Shown here one piece after another: positions 23,005-32,714 of a stretch of DNA of 33,019 nt. The DNA comes from Spirochaetota bacterium (GTDB taxonomy: Bacteria > Spirochaetota > Spirochaetia > Treponematales > UBA12059), in NCBI GenBank assembly GCA_018816345.1, contig JAHIWG010000076.1, positions 1-33,019 on the forward strand, given 5' to 3'. Each line of letters starts with the position of its first letter. Within the stretch, counting starts at the first letter, position 1. Made by a program: the position numbers and the translations under genes. The notes beneath the pieces were generated by a model. The model did not search any database, was not told where the DNA came from, and saw only the letters and a program-made list of their open reading frames with translations.

Positions 23005-24954
23005 CTATAGCTTCATCTTGAAAACGAGCACCGTCTGGTCGTCGTGCTGGCGGGCGTCGCCTATGAAGGCCGCCACCTCCGCCCTGATCCTGCCGGCGAT
23101 GTCCTTAGGCGCGAGGTCCCGGTGCTTGGCTATCGCCTGCCCGAGGCTCTTCCTGCCGAACTGCTTGCCCTGCTCGTTCATCGCCTCCACGATGCCGTCC
23201 GTATACAGCGCGGCGATATCGCCGTCGTACAGGCGCAAGGCCTTGCGCTGGTACTCGGTCGCCTTCTCTACGCCTATCGGGACGCTCTTCGTATCTATCG
23301 TCTCTATAGTATCGGTCGCCCGCCTATAAACGAGGAGCGGCTGATGCGACGCGTTGGCGTACTCGAGCTCCCCTGAGCCTATATCGATGGCGACTATGCC
23401 GAGGGTGGCGTAATGGTCCATGTCGATCTTGCCCGTGATGCCGCGGTTCACCCAGTCGAGGACGGTGGCTATATCCCTGTTGGTATTGGTGATTAGGTGC
23501 AGGATAGACCGTATCATCACCATGATCAGCGCCGCCGAGACGCCCTTGCCGGCTACGTCGCCTATCACGCCCACTATCCTATCCTCGCGCGTGCGTATGA
23601 CGTCGTAATAGTCGCCCGACACGCCCCTGGCGGGGGCGGTGAACGCGCCAATGGCGAGGGAAGGGAACTGGGGAAGCTTCTTCGGGATTATGGTGCGCTG
23701 TATCTCCGCGGCTATGCCCGCGGACCGCTCGATGCCGCTCCGCTCGTTAGCCTCGAGGAACGAGAAGAAGTTGCTCACGGCCAGGGTGCCGAAGTTGGCC
23801 AGCAGCTTGCATCGGTCGAAGTCGGCCTCGTCGAAGCGCTCGCCTGGACGCGTCTTAACGACCGCCTGGACGCCGATTATCTTGTCCTCGACCATCAACG
23901 GCACCGCCATGAACGAGGAGATGCGCAGGAACTCCTCGTCGCCGTTAGCCACGAAACGGCCGTCGGCGGAGACGTCGGGGGCGAAGATGTTCTTCCCGGT
24001 CTTCGCCACGTCGCCGAAGATAGTCTCGCCTAGCCTGAACTGCGCGTGCCTCATATAGGACTCGACGCGGTTGGCCTTCCTCGGCAGGCTCTCGGGCAGG
24101 GCGAAGGGCGGAGGGAAGATACCGGAGTACGCCTTGGCGACGATGATGTCGTCGAACTCGTCGACGAGGAAGATCGAGCCCCCGTCTGCGCCCGTCTCCG
24201 AGATCAGCACGTCGTTCATGCTGCCGAGCACGTCCTCGGTGGAGAAGCTGCCCTTGAGCACCGTGCCGACTCGGAAGGACAGGTTGTACAGCGAGTCGAT
24301 CGACTCCTCGTAGTACGAGACCGCGGCGACCATCTCGCCGTCATGGATCCTCGAGCCCGCGAGGCCAACTAGCAGGAGCCACGCGTACGATACGGGCGCC
24401 GCGAGCCTCGCGAAGACCGGGTGCTCGTAGCCGAGCGCCAGCGACAGGCCCGCGTACGCGAGCAGGGCCGCGGATACCGGCAGCCACGTCTCGGCGAGCA
24501 GCCTCGAGGCCGTATCGCCGTCGTCGCGCTTATGCAGGGCGCCGGCGAGCCCGACCGCTACCGCGTCCGCCGCGAGGACGGCCCCGAACGCCGCGGCGGG
24601 GACGGCGACCGACAGGCCGAAGAAGACCGAGGCGGAATACAGACCCGCCGCGACGGCGTTTAGCGCTAGCGCGACCGCCAGATACGGCCTCATCGCGCGA
24701 TACGGCGCCATGACAATGAAGAGCACGATGCAGAGATAGGCTATATCGGTCAGGAGGAACGCTTCCTGCGCGGGGATAACGTAGAGCGCGAGGTCCCTCG
24801 CGGCGAGGAAGGAGGCTACAACGATGAAGGAGCCGGCCCGTCCCTCGGCGTCCTTCCTCCTGAGCGCGAAGAGCAACGCGCCGGCGCAAGCCAGCACGGC
24901 CAAGCGCGGAAGGAGCGGAGACGCGACGACCTGCATGAACGAATTGATGGTCAT
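23005..24954 (-). CDS. Membrane GAF-PP2C (RsbU-type) serine phosphatase
   Basis: This is a signal-responsive phosphatase that should dephosphorylate the STAS protein encoded next to it. The 649-residue product has about seven membrane segments in the first ~205 residues, a helical linker, a GAF-like sensor domain (GADGGSIFLVDEFDDIIVAK through ISSFMAVPLMVEDKIIGVQ) and a C-terminal SpoIIE/PP2C domain with GVSGDYYDVI, GVIGDVAGKGVSAAL, ALYTDGIVEA and HDDQTVLVF, which carry the metal-binding aspartates. The start is the ATG at 24952-24954 (MTINSF). An in-frame ATG 25 codons upstream lies before the predicted transcription start and is rejected. It heads the operon phosphatase-STAS-HATPase. Confidence 0.93.
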   Translation of the reverse strand: MTINSFMQVVASPLLPRLAVLACAGALLFALRRKDAEGRAGSFIVVASFLAARDLALYVIPAQEAFLLTDIAYLCIVLFIVMAPYRAMRPYLAVALALNAVAAGLYSASVFFGLSVAVPAAAFGAVLAADAVAVGLAGALHKRDDGDTASRLLAETWLPVSAALLAYAGLSLALGYEHPVFARLAAPVSYAWLLLVGLAGSRIHDGEMVAAVSYYEESIDSLYNLSFRVGTVLKGSFSTEDVLGSMNDVLISETGADGGSIFLVDEFDDIIVAKAYSGIFPPPFALPESLPRKANRVESYMRHAQFRLGETIFGDVAKTGKNIFAPDVSADGRFVANGDEEFLRISSFMAVPLMVEDKIIGVQAVVKTRPGERFDEADFDRCKLLANFGTLAVSNFFSFLEANERSGIERSAGIAAEIQRTIIPKKLPQFPSLAIGAFTAPARGVSGDYYDVIRTREDRIVGVIGDVAGKGVSAALIMVMIRSILHLITNTNRDIATVLDWVNRGITGKIDMDHYATLGIVAIDIGSGELEYANASHQPLLVYRRATDTIETIDTKSVPIGVEKATEYQRKALRLYDGDIAALYTDGIVEAMNEQGKQFGRKSLGQAIAKHRDLAPKDIAGRIRAEVAAFIGDARQHDDQTVLVFKMKL

Positions 24955-25019
24955 AGGGTTCCCTTGAGGCTTTACTGAAGCAGGAATGTCGTGGGACCGC
25001 TCTTGCCCGCTCGCTCGCA

Positions 25020-25049
25020 AGTGTAGCATGGCGAAAAAAATAACGTCAA
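25020..25049 (-). promoter_or_regulatory. Promoter of the phosphatase-STAS-HATPase operon
   Basis: On the minus strand TTGACG (25044-25049) and TACACT (25020-25025) are 18 bases apart, and TGC directly before TACACT makes an extended -10. A T-run lies in the spacer. Transcription would start near 25013, giving a leader of about 60 bases. Confidence 0.7.
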
Positions 25050-25110
25050 GTTTAAAAGGGGAACAGGGTATCGGGAAGCGTCACCGCTTCCAGTTCCAGT
25101 GCTCATAGAC

Positions 25111-25116
25111 TATACT
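25111..25116 (+). promoter_or_regulatory. Candidate -10 for the large TPR gene
   Basis: TATACT stands 27 bases before the start codon, with only weak -35 candidates (TTCCAG at 17 bases). Downstream, CTCGG and CCGAG form a tight inverted repeat followed by an A-run, in the leader. Confidence 0.35.
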
Positions 25117-25142
25117 CGGAGCCGAGCGAAAAAAGTCCGAGG

Positions 25143-27917
25143 ATGGTCGACCCAATGTTGTACTGTTGCATAACCATCGATTATCTCTCCCAATTAGAGC
25201 GCTCCGGAGCGCTCGAGGCGGGAGCCATCATAGAGGAACTGAGATCGATAGCCGCCGCCTTCGGAGCCTCGGCCGGCCAGAAGAAGAGCCCCCTCGTCAT
25301 TACCTTGCCTACCGGCTCCATGTTCGACGGCGTCCAAGCCGCCGAGGCGATACGCCGCATGGTAAAGACCTTCGGCACCTACGAATCCCGGCTCAGGGGC
25401 GCCACGCTCGTGGTTCACGACGCCGATTCGCCCGAGGACGCGCTCGCCTACGCCGCCAGGGCCCGATACGGTCAGTGCGACGCCTACTCGTACTCCCTGA
25501 GCCCGCAGGCCAAGGCTGCGCTGTCGGACTATTTCGACTTCCAAGGCGATTCGTGGAGCCCGCCGCTCCACGAAACGGCACTCGCCGACGCCGACGCGGC
25601 GAGGCTATTCCACAGGCCGCGCCTCGAGGCGACGCTGGAGCGGGCGATAGCCAAGTCTGGACGCTCCGGGCCCAGGCTGGTGCACCTCGAGGCCGGGCCA
25701 GGGGCCCGCTCGGTCGAGGCGCTCGCGGAAGCCGTAGGCCTTCCCGAGGAGAGCCTGCTCGTCCTTAGCGGCGGCCGTCGCAGGCCGATCCCCTTCTCTC
25801 CGCTCGTAGAGGCTATCAGCGCGCGCGCCCCGTCCCCTACAGCCGCGGGCGGCGCCGAAGCGATACGCTTCGTGACCGCCTCCTCCTTTTCAGGCGGAGC
25901 GCCGGAATCCGTCGCGAAGGGATGCGCCGCCTATATCGACGCGTGGCTCGACGGCTTCGGCGAGTCCGGCGGCATCGTGGCCTGCGACGGCCCCGGGGGA
26001 TTCTCGCCCGAGGCCGCGGAGCTCATCGCCCGCAGGCTCTCGGGAGGGCGGGGAACCGAGCGCTACCTTTCGATAGCCGACGGCGGCCTCATCGACGGAT
26101 GGTCGGGACCCTGGGCCGCGCGCGTCCCGGCCGGCCTGGCCGACGCGGACGACAGGAAGGCGGCCGTGCGGAAAGCCCTCGGCGACTCCTCGGGAGCCGC
26201 CGGCGACGCCCTCCTGCATCGGTTCCGAGCCGTTTCTGGAATCGACCGAGATTCGACGGGCGGTTCGAGCTGCAGGGCGGCGCTAGGCGCCCTGCCTCGG
26301 GAGGCGGGACTCTACCTGTACGCGCTCGCCGTCGCGGAGAACGAGCTTTCCGTGGCAGAGCTGTCGGAATTCACGGGAGGCCTCGGCCTCCGGGCCGAGG
26401 GCGAGAGACTCCTCAAGGACCTGCTCGCGCGCGCCGGCCTCGTGGAACCGGTTGCCGCCAGGACGCCCATCCCCCTCGTCGACGCGCTATCGGTGGCGGA
26501 GGCCGTCGGCCGCGATAACGCGGAGGCGATTCAACGCCTGCTATCGAAATTCCTCATAGGGCTGTATAGGGGCGGGAGGATACGTCCTAGCCTCGGGTTC
26601 CTCTCGCGGGTCGGCGAGCTGGAGACCGAGGAGAGGCTCCTGTACGACTGCCTCTTCGAGGAGGTGACGCGGCCGGATAGGCCGCCCGTCGTAGACCCGT
26701 CCTTCCTCTCCCCGTCGTCGGCCAGCGTCTACCGCTTCTGGTCGGCCCTGACCTCCAAGGATCGGTCCGCGAGCGAGGCGGCCGGCGCCGCGATAGAGGA
26801 GCGGGTATCGGGGCCGAGGGCCCAGGCGGTCAAGGCGCTCGCCCGCGCCGAGCTCGCCTACTCCATCGGGGACCCGGAGCGGGCGTCCAAGGGAGCCCGC
26901 GAGTCGATGCTGGCGATGGGCAAGGGCGCCCCGCCGAGGCTAGAGGCGCGATCGCAGAGGATGATGGGGCTATCGGCGCTGGCCCTCGATAAGCATACGG
27001 AGGCCGCCGACTACCTTACTAACGCCCAGGAGCTATCCGAGACGGCGGGAGACGATTACGAGCGCATGATGGCGGCCTTCGCCAAGGCCGGCGTCGAATT
27101 CATATCCGGCGCCCTCGTCAAGGCGGCGAAGGCCGCGAACTGCGCCGAGGAGTCGGCCGCGCGGCTTTTCAGGATGGACGCGCTGGCGGCGATAGCCGCG
27201 CTCAGGGGGAGGATAGACCTCGAGCTCGGCGCGTACGACGAGGCCGCCAGACGCTTCTCGTCCATCTCCGAGATAGCCCGCGAATACGGCATGCCCGGCA
27301 CGGGACGGCGCGCGACTATCTGGCGGGCCAGGGCCCTGGCGTTCGCCGGAGAGTACGACGAGGCCGTCGCCGCCCTCGAGGACGAGTCTAGCGACGCGGA
27401 GGCCAGGGCCTTCCGAGGCGAGCTCGAGATACTGAGGGGCAGGCCCCGCGAGGCCAGGGCCTGGCTCGACTCCCCCGAGGAACCCGCGGTACGGGCCTTC
27501 GCCCCGCCCGACTCGTTCGAGTGGGATAGCCTGTTCTCCGAATTCGAGGGCAGGTGCATAGGCTTCGGCTCGGCCAACGCCCCGCTGGCCGATTTCAGGA
27601 CGGCCCTGTCGCTGTTCGCCAAGGGCCTCGACGAGAGGGATCCCGCCTGCGCCTCGGAGCTCCACGCGATGACGCGCTCCGAGCGCGGCTCCAAGAACGA
27701 CCCGGGCGTAGGCACCTACGGCTTCTTCTGCTACCTCCTCGAGGAACGCCTCGCCGATCCGCCCGTCGATAAGCAGACCGTCCTCTCCAGGGCGTTCAAG
27801 ATACTGCAGCAGCGCGCCGGCCGCATCGAGGACCGGGCGCAACGAGCCCTATACATGGAGAAGAACGCGTGGAACAAGCGGCTCATGGAAGCCGCGCGCA
27901 CGCACAAATTCATATGA
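25143..27917 (+). CDS. Large TPR protein, apparent STAND/cyclase relative with degenerate ATPase motifs
   Basis: The 924-residue product follows the plan of bacterial cyclase-STAND-TPR regulators. Residues 1-135 resemble a degenerate class III cyclase fold (ending YSLSPQAKAALSDYFDF). RPRLEATLERAIAKSG (158-173) matches the segment before a STAND P-loop. The P-loop itself is LEAGPGARSVEAL (182-194), where the invariant GKS/GKT is lost. The Walker B-like VACDGPGGFSPEAAELI lacks the second acidic residue. The C-terminal half (about 540-900) is helical TPR-like repeats such as SQRMMGLSALALDKHTEAAD and RRATIWRARALAFAGEYDE. It is thus probably a non-hydrolysing scaffold; the function is unknown. It may start at this ATG or at the ATG at 25155. 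Its TGA overlaps the next start (ATGA at 27914-27917). Confidence 0.78.
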   Translation: MVDPMLYCCITIDYLSQLERSGALEAGAIIEELRSIAAAFGASAGQKKSPLVITLPTGSMFDGVQAAEAIRRMVKTFGTYESRLRGATLVVHDADSPEDALAYAARARYGQCDAYSYSLSPQAKAALSDYFDFQGDSWSPPLHETALADADAARLFHRPRLEATLERAIAKSGRSGPRLVHLEAGPGARSVEALAEAVGLPEESLLVLSGGRRRPIPFSPLVEAISARAPSPTAAGGAEAIRFVTASSFSGGAPESVAKGCAAYIDAWLDGFGESGGIVACDGPGGFSPEAAELIARRLSGGRGTERYLSIADGGLIDGWSGPWAARVPAGLADADDRKAAVRKALGDSSGAAGDALLHRFRAVSGIDRDSTGGSSCRAALGALPREAGLYLYALAVAENELSVAELSEFTGGLGLRAEGERLLKDLLARAGLVEPVAARTPIPLVDALSVAEAVGRDNAEAIQRLLSKFLIGLYRGGRIRPSLGFLSRVGELETEERLLYDCLFEEVTRPDRPPVVDPSFLSPSSASVYRFWSALTSKDRSASEAAGAAIEERVSGPRAQAVKALARAELAYSIGDPERASKGARESMLAMGKGAPPRLEARSQRMMGLSALALDKHTEAADYLTNAQELSETAGDDYERMMAAFAKAGVEFISGALVKAAKAANCAEESAARLFRMDALAAIAALRGRIDLELGAYDEAARRFSSISEIAREYGMPGTGRRATIWRARALAFAGEYDEAVAALEDESSDAEARAFRGELEILRGRPREARAWLDSPEEPAVRAFAPPDSFEWDSLFSEFEGRCIGFGSANAPLADFRTALSLFAKGLDERDPACASELHAMTRSERGSKNDPGVGTYGFFCYLLEERLADPPVDKQTVLSRAFKILQQRAGRIEDRAQRALYMEKNAWNKRLMEAARTHKFI

Positions 27918-28885
27918 GCCAGGACATACGATACCTAGAAGCGGCCTGCTACCACGCGGCCCCCGGATTCATGGAGCACCTGGAAGGCGAGCTTCCCGAG
28001 CCGTACCGCAGGGACGGAGAGCTCCTGACGGTCATGGGCCCGCTTCGGGAGGCGTACTGGACGAGGAACGTCTGGCGGCGCCCCTTCACGGCCGAATTCG
28101 GCTCGATCTCCGAGGCCGCAAAGATACTCCGCGGCTTGCAGCGCAATTGGGCGCCCTACCCCGTGAAGCTCGCCAGGAGGACGGCGCTGATAGCCGAGTC
28201 TCTGCCGCCCCTGCCGTCCAAGCCTAAGGCCTTCCCCTTCCGGGTCCCCGGCTCCCCGATGGGGGCCTTCACCCTGCTCGACGAGCACACGCTCCTCGCG
28301 TCGGCCGAATGCTCCAGCCCGTGGCCCAACGGGGAGCTCGGCTTCGACGAGGACAAGGAAGGCCCGCCTAGCCGCGCCTACCGCAAGCTATGGGAGGCCC
28401 TCGTGATGGCGGGGTCGATGCCCGGTCCCGGGCAGCGCTGCGTCGACGCCGGAGCCTGCCCCGGCGGCTGGACCTGGGCTCTCGCGGGGCTCGGGGCCGA
28501 GGTCGTAGCCATCGACCGCGCGCCTATTGACGATAGGGTCGCGGCGATGCCCGGGGTCACCTTCCTCAAGCATAACGCGTTCACGCTCAAGCCCGGGGAC
28601 ATAGGGCCCGTGGATTGGTTCTGTTCCGACGTCATTTGCTATCCGCCCACGCTGTTCGACTGGGTCTCCACGTGGCTCGAGTCCGGGCTAGCCCGTAACT
28701 TCATATGCACCATTAAGATGCAGGGCAAGGAATGGGACAGGCCGACGGTGGAGCGCTTCGCCGCCATCCCCGGCTCCCGCGTCGCGCACCTGTGGCATAA
28801 CAAGCACGAGCTGACGTGGAGCCTCGTCAGGGACGCCCCGGACGGACTCGCCCTGCGGGAAATTCCCGATCATCGCGTCGATTAG
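27914..28885 (+). CDS. RlmM-like 23S rRNA 2'-O-methyltransferase
   Basis: This is a SAM-dependent ribose methyltransferase of the FtsJ/RlmM type; RlmM modifies C2498 of 23S rRNA in E. coli. The 323-residue product has an N-terminal RNA-binding-like part (about 1-125) and a Rossmann methyltransferase domain with the SAM motif VDAGACPGGWTWAL (177-190). The K-D-K-E tetrad typical of FtsJ-type enzymes is visible: Lys158 (SRAYRKLWEAL), Asp239 (CSDVICYP), Lys268 (CTIKMQG) and the Glu in NKHELTWSL. It is about 40 residues shorter than E. coli RlmM. The ATG overlaps the upstream TPR gene's stop and has no ribosome-binding site of its own, so translation is probably coupled. The stop is TAG. Confidence 0.88.
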   Translation: MSQDIRYLEAACYHAAPGFMEHLEGELPEPYRRDGELLTVMGPLREAYWTRNVWRRPFTAEFGSISEAAKILRGLQRNWAPYPVKLARRTALIAESLPPLPSKPKAFPFRVPGSPMGAFTLLDEHTLLASAECSSPWPNGELGFDEDKEGPPSRAYRKLWEALVMAGSMPGPGQRCVDAGACPGGWTWALAGLGAEVVAIDRAPIDDRVAAMPGVTFLKHNAFTLKPGDIGPVDWFCSDVICYPPTLFDWVSTWLESGLARNFICTIKMQGKEWDRPTVERFAAIPGSRVAHLWHNKHELTWSLVRDAPDGLALREIPDHRVD

Positions 28886-28989
28886 GGGCGATAGGTACGT
28901 CCGCACCGATAGCTCCGTAAAATGAACCGACTGGCATAGCCTCTCGTAGAGCACCTCCACGCTCTTTCATACCGTGCGTCATGACGCCC

Positions 28990-29020
28990 CCCTGAGTCAG
29001 GGATCATGCCGGCATATGCC
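28990..29020. promoter_or_regulatory. Cluster of palindromes upstream of the hexosaminidase gene
   Basis: The 236-base gap after the methyltransferase gene has no credible reading frame. It contains CCCTGAGTCAGGG (28990-29002), a perfect odd palindrome, then ATGCCGGCAT (29006-29015) and GGCATATGCC (29011-29020), which overlap. These are candidate operator sites for the hexosaminidase gene. Confidence 0.4.
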
Positions 29021-29086
29021 TTTAATCGACTCAATTACTTGATTGCCGATACAGATCCCGCTTGTTCCTAGATAATCGCCCTTCGC

Positions 29087-29115
29087 TTGACAGGATCGCG
29101 GCCGGACGATAGACC
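29087..29115 (+). promoter_or_regulatory. Promoter of the hexosaminidase gene, possibly leaderless
   Basis: A perfect TTGACA (29087-29092) is followed after 17 bases by TAGACC (29110-29115), a weak -10. Transcription would start at about the ATG at 29122. No ribosome-binding site precedes that ATG, which agrees with a leaderless message. Confidence 0.45.
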
Positions 29116-29121
29116 GTATAT

Positions 29122-30627
29122 ATGGCACTACCCCGAAGATCCGAGCCCCCCGACGCCGGCTTGATACCTCGGCCCCGCTCTTTCGCGTACCTGCCCGGGG
29201 CCTACAAGCCGCGCGCCGGCGCGACGCTCTCGGCCGACCCTACGTTCGCGGCCGAGGCCGCCTGGGGCATCGAGGCGCTATCGAGCGCCTTCACCGTCCG
29301 TTTCGCGCCCGGCGCGCCGGGCAAGGGGGACGTCCGCGTCGTCCGCGCCCGCGGCCTCGGGGCCGAGGGATATAGGCTGGAGATCAAGACGGCCGGCGTG
29401 CGAGCCGAGGCCTCGGAGCCCGCGGGGGCTTTCTACGCGCTGCAGACATTACGGGCCCTGGCGCTTATATGGGGCGACAGGGCCCCCGCGTGCCGCGTGG
29501 AGGACGAGCCCCGCTTCGCCTGGCGCGGGTACATGCTGGATACGGTCCGCAACTACTTCGAGCCGTCGTTCGTCAAGCGCCTTATCGACCTGGCGGCATT
29601 ACACAAGCTTAACCGCTTCCACTGGCACCTGACCGACGACCAGGGCTGGCGGATGCCCGTGCGCTCGCACCCGGAGCTGGCCGAGACCGCCGCCAAGAAG
29701 GTGGACCGCCGCTACCTGCCGCACGTCGAGCGCACGCTCGTGTATAGCGAGGCGGCTATAGCGGACGTGCTCGCGTACGCGGCCGAGCGACACGTCCTCG
29801 TGATCCCGGAGATAGAGATGCCCGGCCACGTGACCGCCCTCCTGTCGGCCCATCCCGAGTACTCGTGCGCCGGGGGCACGTTCGAGCCGGAGGACCGCTT
29901 CGGCATCTTCCCGGACGTGCTATGCGCCGGCAGCGACGAGGCCCTCGGGTTCCTGGGCGACGTCATGGACGAGACCGCGCGCCTCTTCCCGGGGCCGATA
30001 GTCCACTTCGGGGGCGACGAGGTGCCCGTAGAGCGCTGGGCCGACTGCCCCCGATGCCGCGCGCGGATGGAGGCGGAAGGCGTGCCCGACGTAGCGGCGC
30101 TCCGCGGCTGGTTCACGAGGAAGGCCGCCGCGATGCTCGCGGAGCGGGGAAGGCGGGCCGCGGGCTGGGACGAGGTCGTCGAGGGCGCGGTGCCCTCTGA
30201 CGTCGTCGTGCTCGCTTGGCGCAGCGCCGAGCGCGGCCTCGAGGCGGCGCGGGCCGGGCACGACGTCGTCATGTGCCCCGGCGCCAAGGCCTGCTACCTG
30301 GACCACAAGCACCTCGACTCGCCGGACGAGCCCGGGCACCTCGGCGTCAGCACGGTGCGCGACTCGTACGCCTTCGAGCCCCTGGCCGGCTTCGACGCGG
30401 AATCCGCCGGGCGGGTGCTGGGCGTGCAGGGCAACCTGTGGACGGAGATCATGTACTTCGGCCGGCAGGTCGAGTACATGGCCTTCCCGAGGCTGTCCGC
30501 GCTGGCCGAGACGGGATGGACTCCCGCGGCCAGGAAGGGCTTCGAGGGCTTCTCCCGGCGCCTGCCGTACTGGGGCCGGGCCCTGGACAGGCTAGACGTG
30601 GCTCGCTACCGCGGCCCGCTCGGCTGA
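29122..30627 (+). CDS. GH20 beta-N-acetylhexosaminidase
   Basis: The enzyme removes terminal N-acetylglucosamine or N-acetylgalactosamine residues by substrate-assisted catalysis. The 501-residue product has a small N-terminal alpha/beta domain (about 1-125) and a TIM barrel. Barrel motifs are YMLDTVRNYF, LNRFHWHLTDDQGWRMPV, VIPEIEMPGHVTALL, the catalytic pair Asp299-Glu300 in HFGGDEVP, and VLGVQGNLWTEIMYF. There is no signal peptide, so it should act in the cytoplasm on imported chitin- or peptidoglycan-derived sugars. It stands alone between its own promoter region and a convergent helicase gene. No transporter or sugar kinase lies beside it. No ribosome-binding site is seen. Confidence 0.95.
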   Translation: MALPRRSEPPDAGLIPRPRSFAYLPGAYKPRAGATLSADPTFAAEAAWGIEALSSAFTVRFAPGAPGKGDVRVVRARGLGAEGYRLEIKTAGVRAEASEPAGAFYALQTLRALALIWGDRAPACRVEDEPRFAWRGYMLDTVRNYFEPSFVKRLIDLAALHKLNRFHWHLTDDQGWRMPVRSHPELAETAAKKVDRRYLPHVERTLVYSEAAIADVLAYAAERHVLVIPEIEMPGHVTALLSAHPEYSCAGGTFEPEDRFGIFPDVLCAGSDEALGFLGDVMDETARLFPGPIVHFGGDEVPVERWADCPRCRARMEAEGVPDVAALRGWFTRKAAAMLAERGRRAAGWDEVVEGAVPSDVVVLAWRSAERGLEAARAGHDVVMCPGAKACYLDHKHLDSPDEPGHLGVSTVRDSYAFEPLAGFDAESAGRVLGVQGNLWTEIMYFGRQVEYMAFPRLSALAETGWTPAARKGFEGFSRRLPYWGRALDRLDVARYRGPLG

Positions 30628-30639
30628 CGCGAGCGGGCC
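30613..30639 (+). terminator. Ten-pair GC hairpin over the hexosaminidase stop codon
   Basis: GGCCCGCTCG (30613-30622) pairs perfectly with CGAGCGGGCC (30630-30639); the seven-base loop holds the TGA stop. It sits between convergent genes. No T-run follows, so it may act as a processing or stability hairpin rather than an intrinsic terminator. Confidence 0.5.
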
Positions 30640-30686
30640 CGCTACGAGCCTAGGGCCCCGGACCGCCTGAGCGGCGCCGGCCCCGA

Positions 30687-32705
<2,019 letters not shown>

Positions 32706-32714
32706 GCGGCGGCG

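Noticed and set aside
22091-23329. A 412-codon plus-strand frame across the HATPase, STAS and phosphatase genes
   Set aside because: It spans three real genes on the opposite strand and shows no domain. It is a high-GC shadow.
24955-25029. 25-codon N-terminal extension of the phosphatase
   Set aside because: Its start codon lies upstream of the predicted transcription start, and the extra residues look non-coding.
29045-29052. GCCGATAC as a sigma-28 promoter for the hexosaminidase gene
   Set aside because: The -35 position reads TCGA, not TAAA, and a perfect TTGACA lies closer to the gene.
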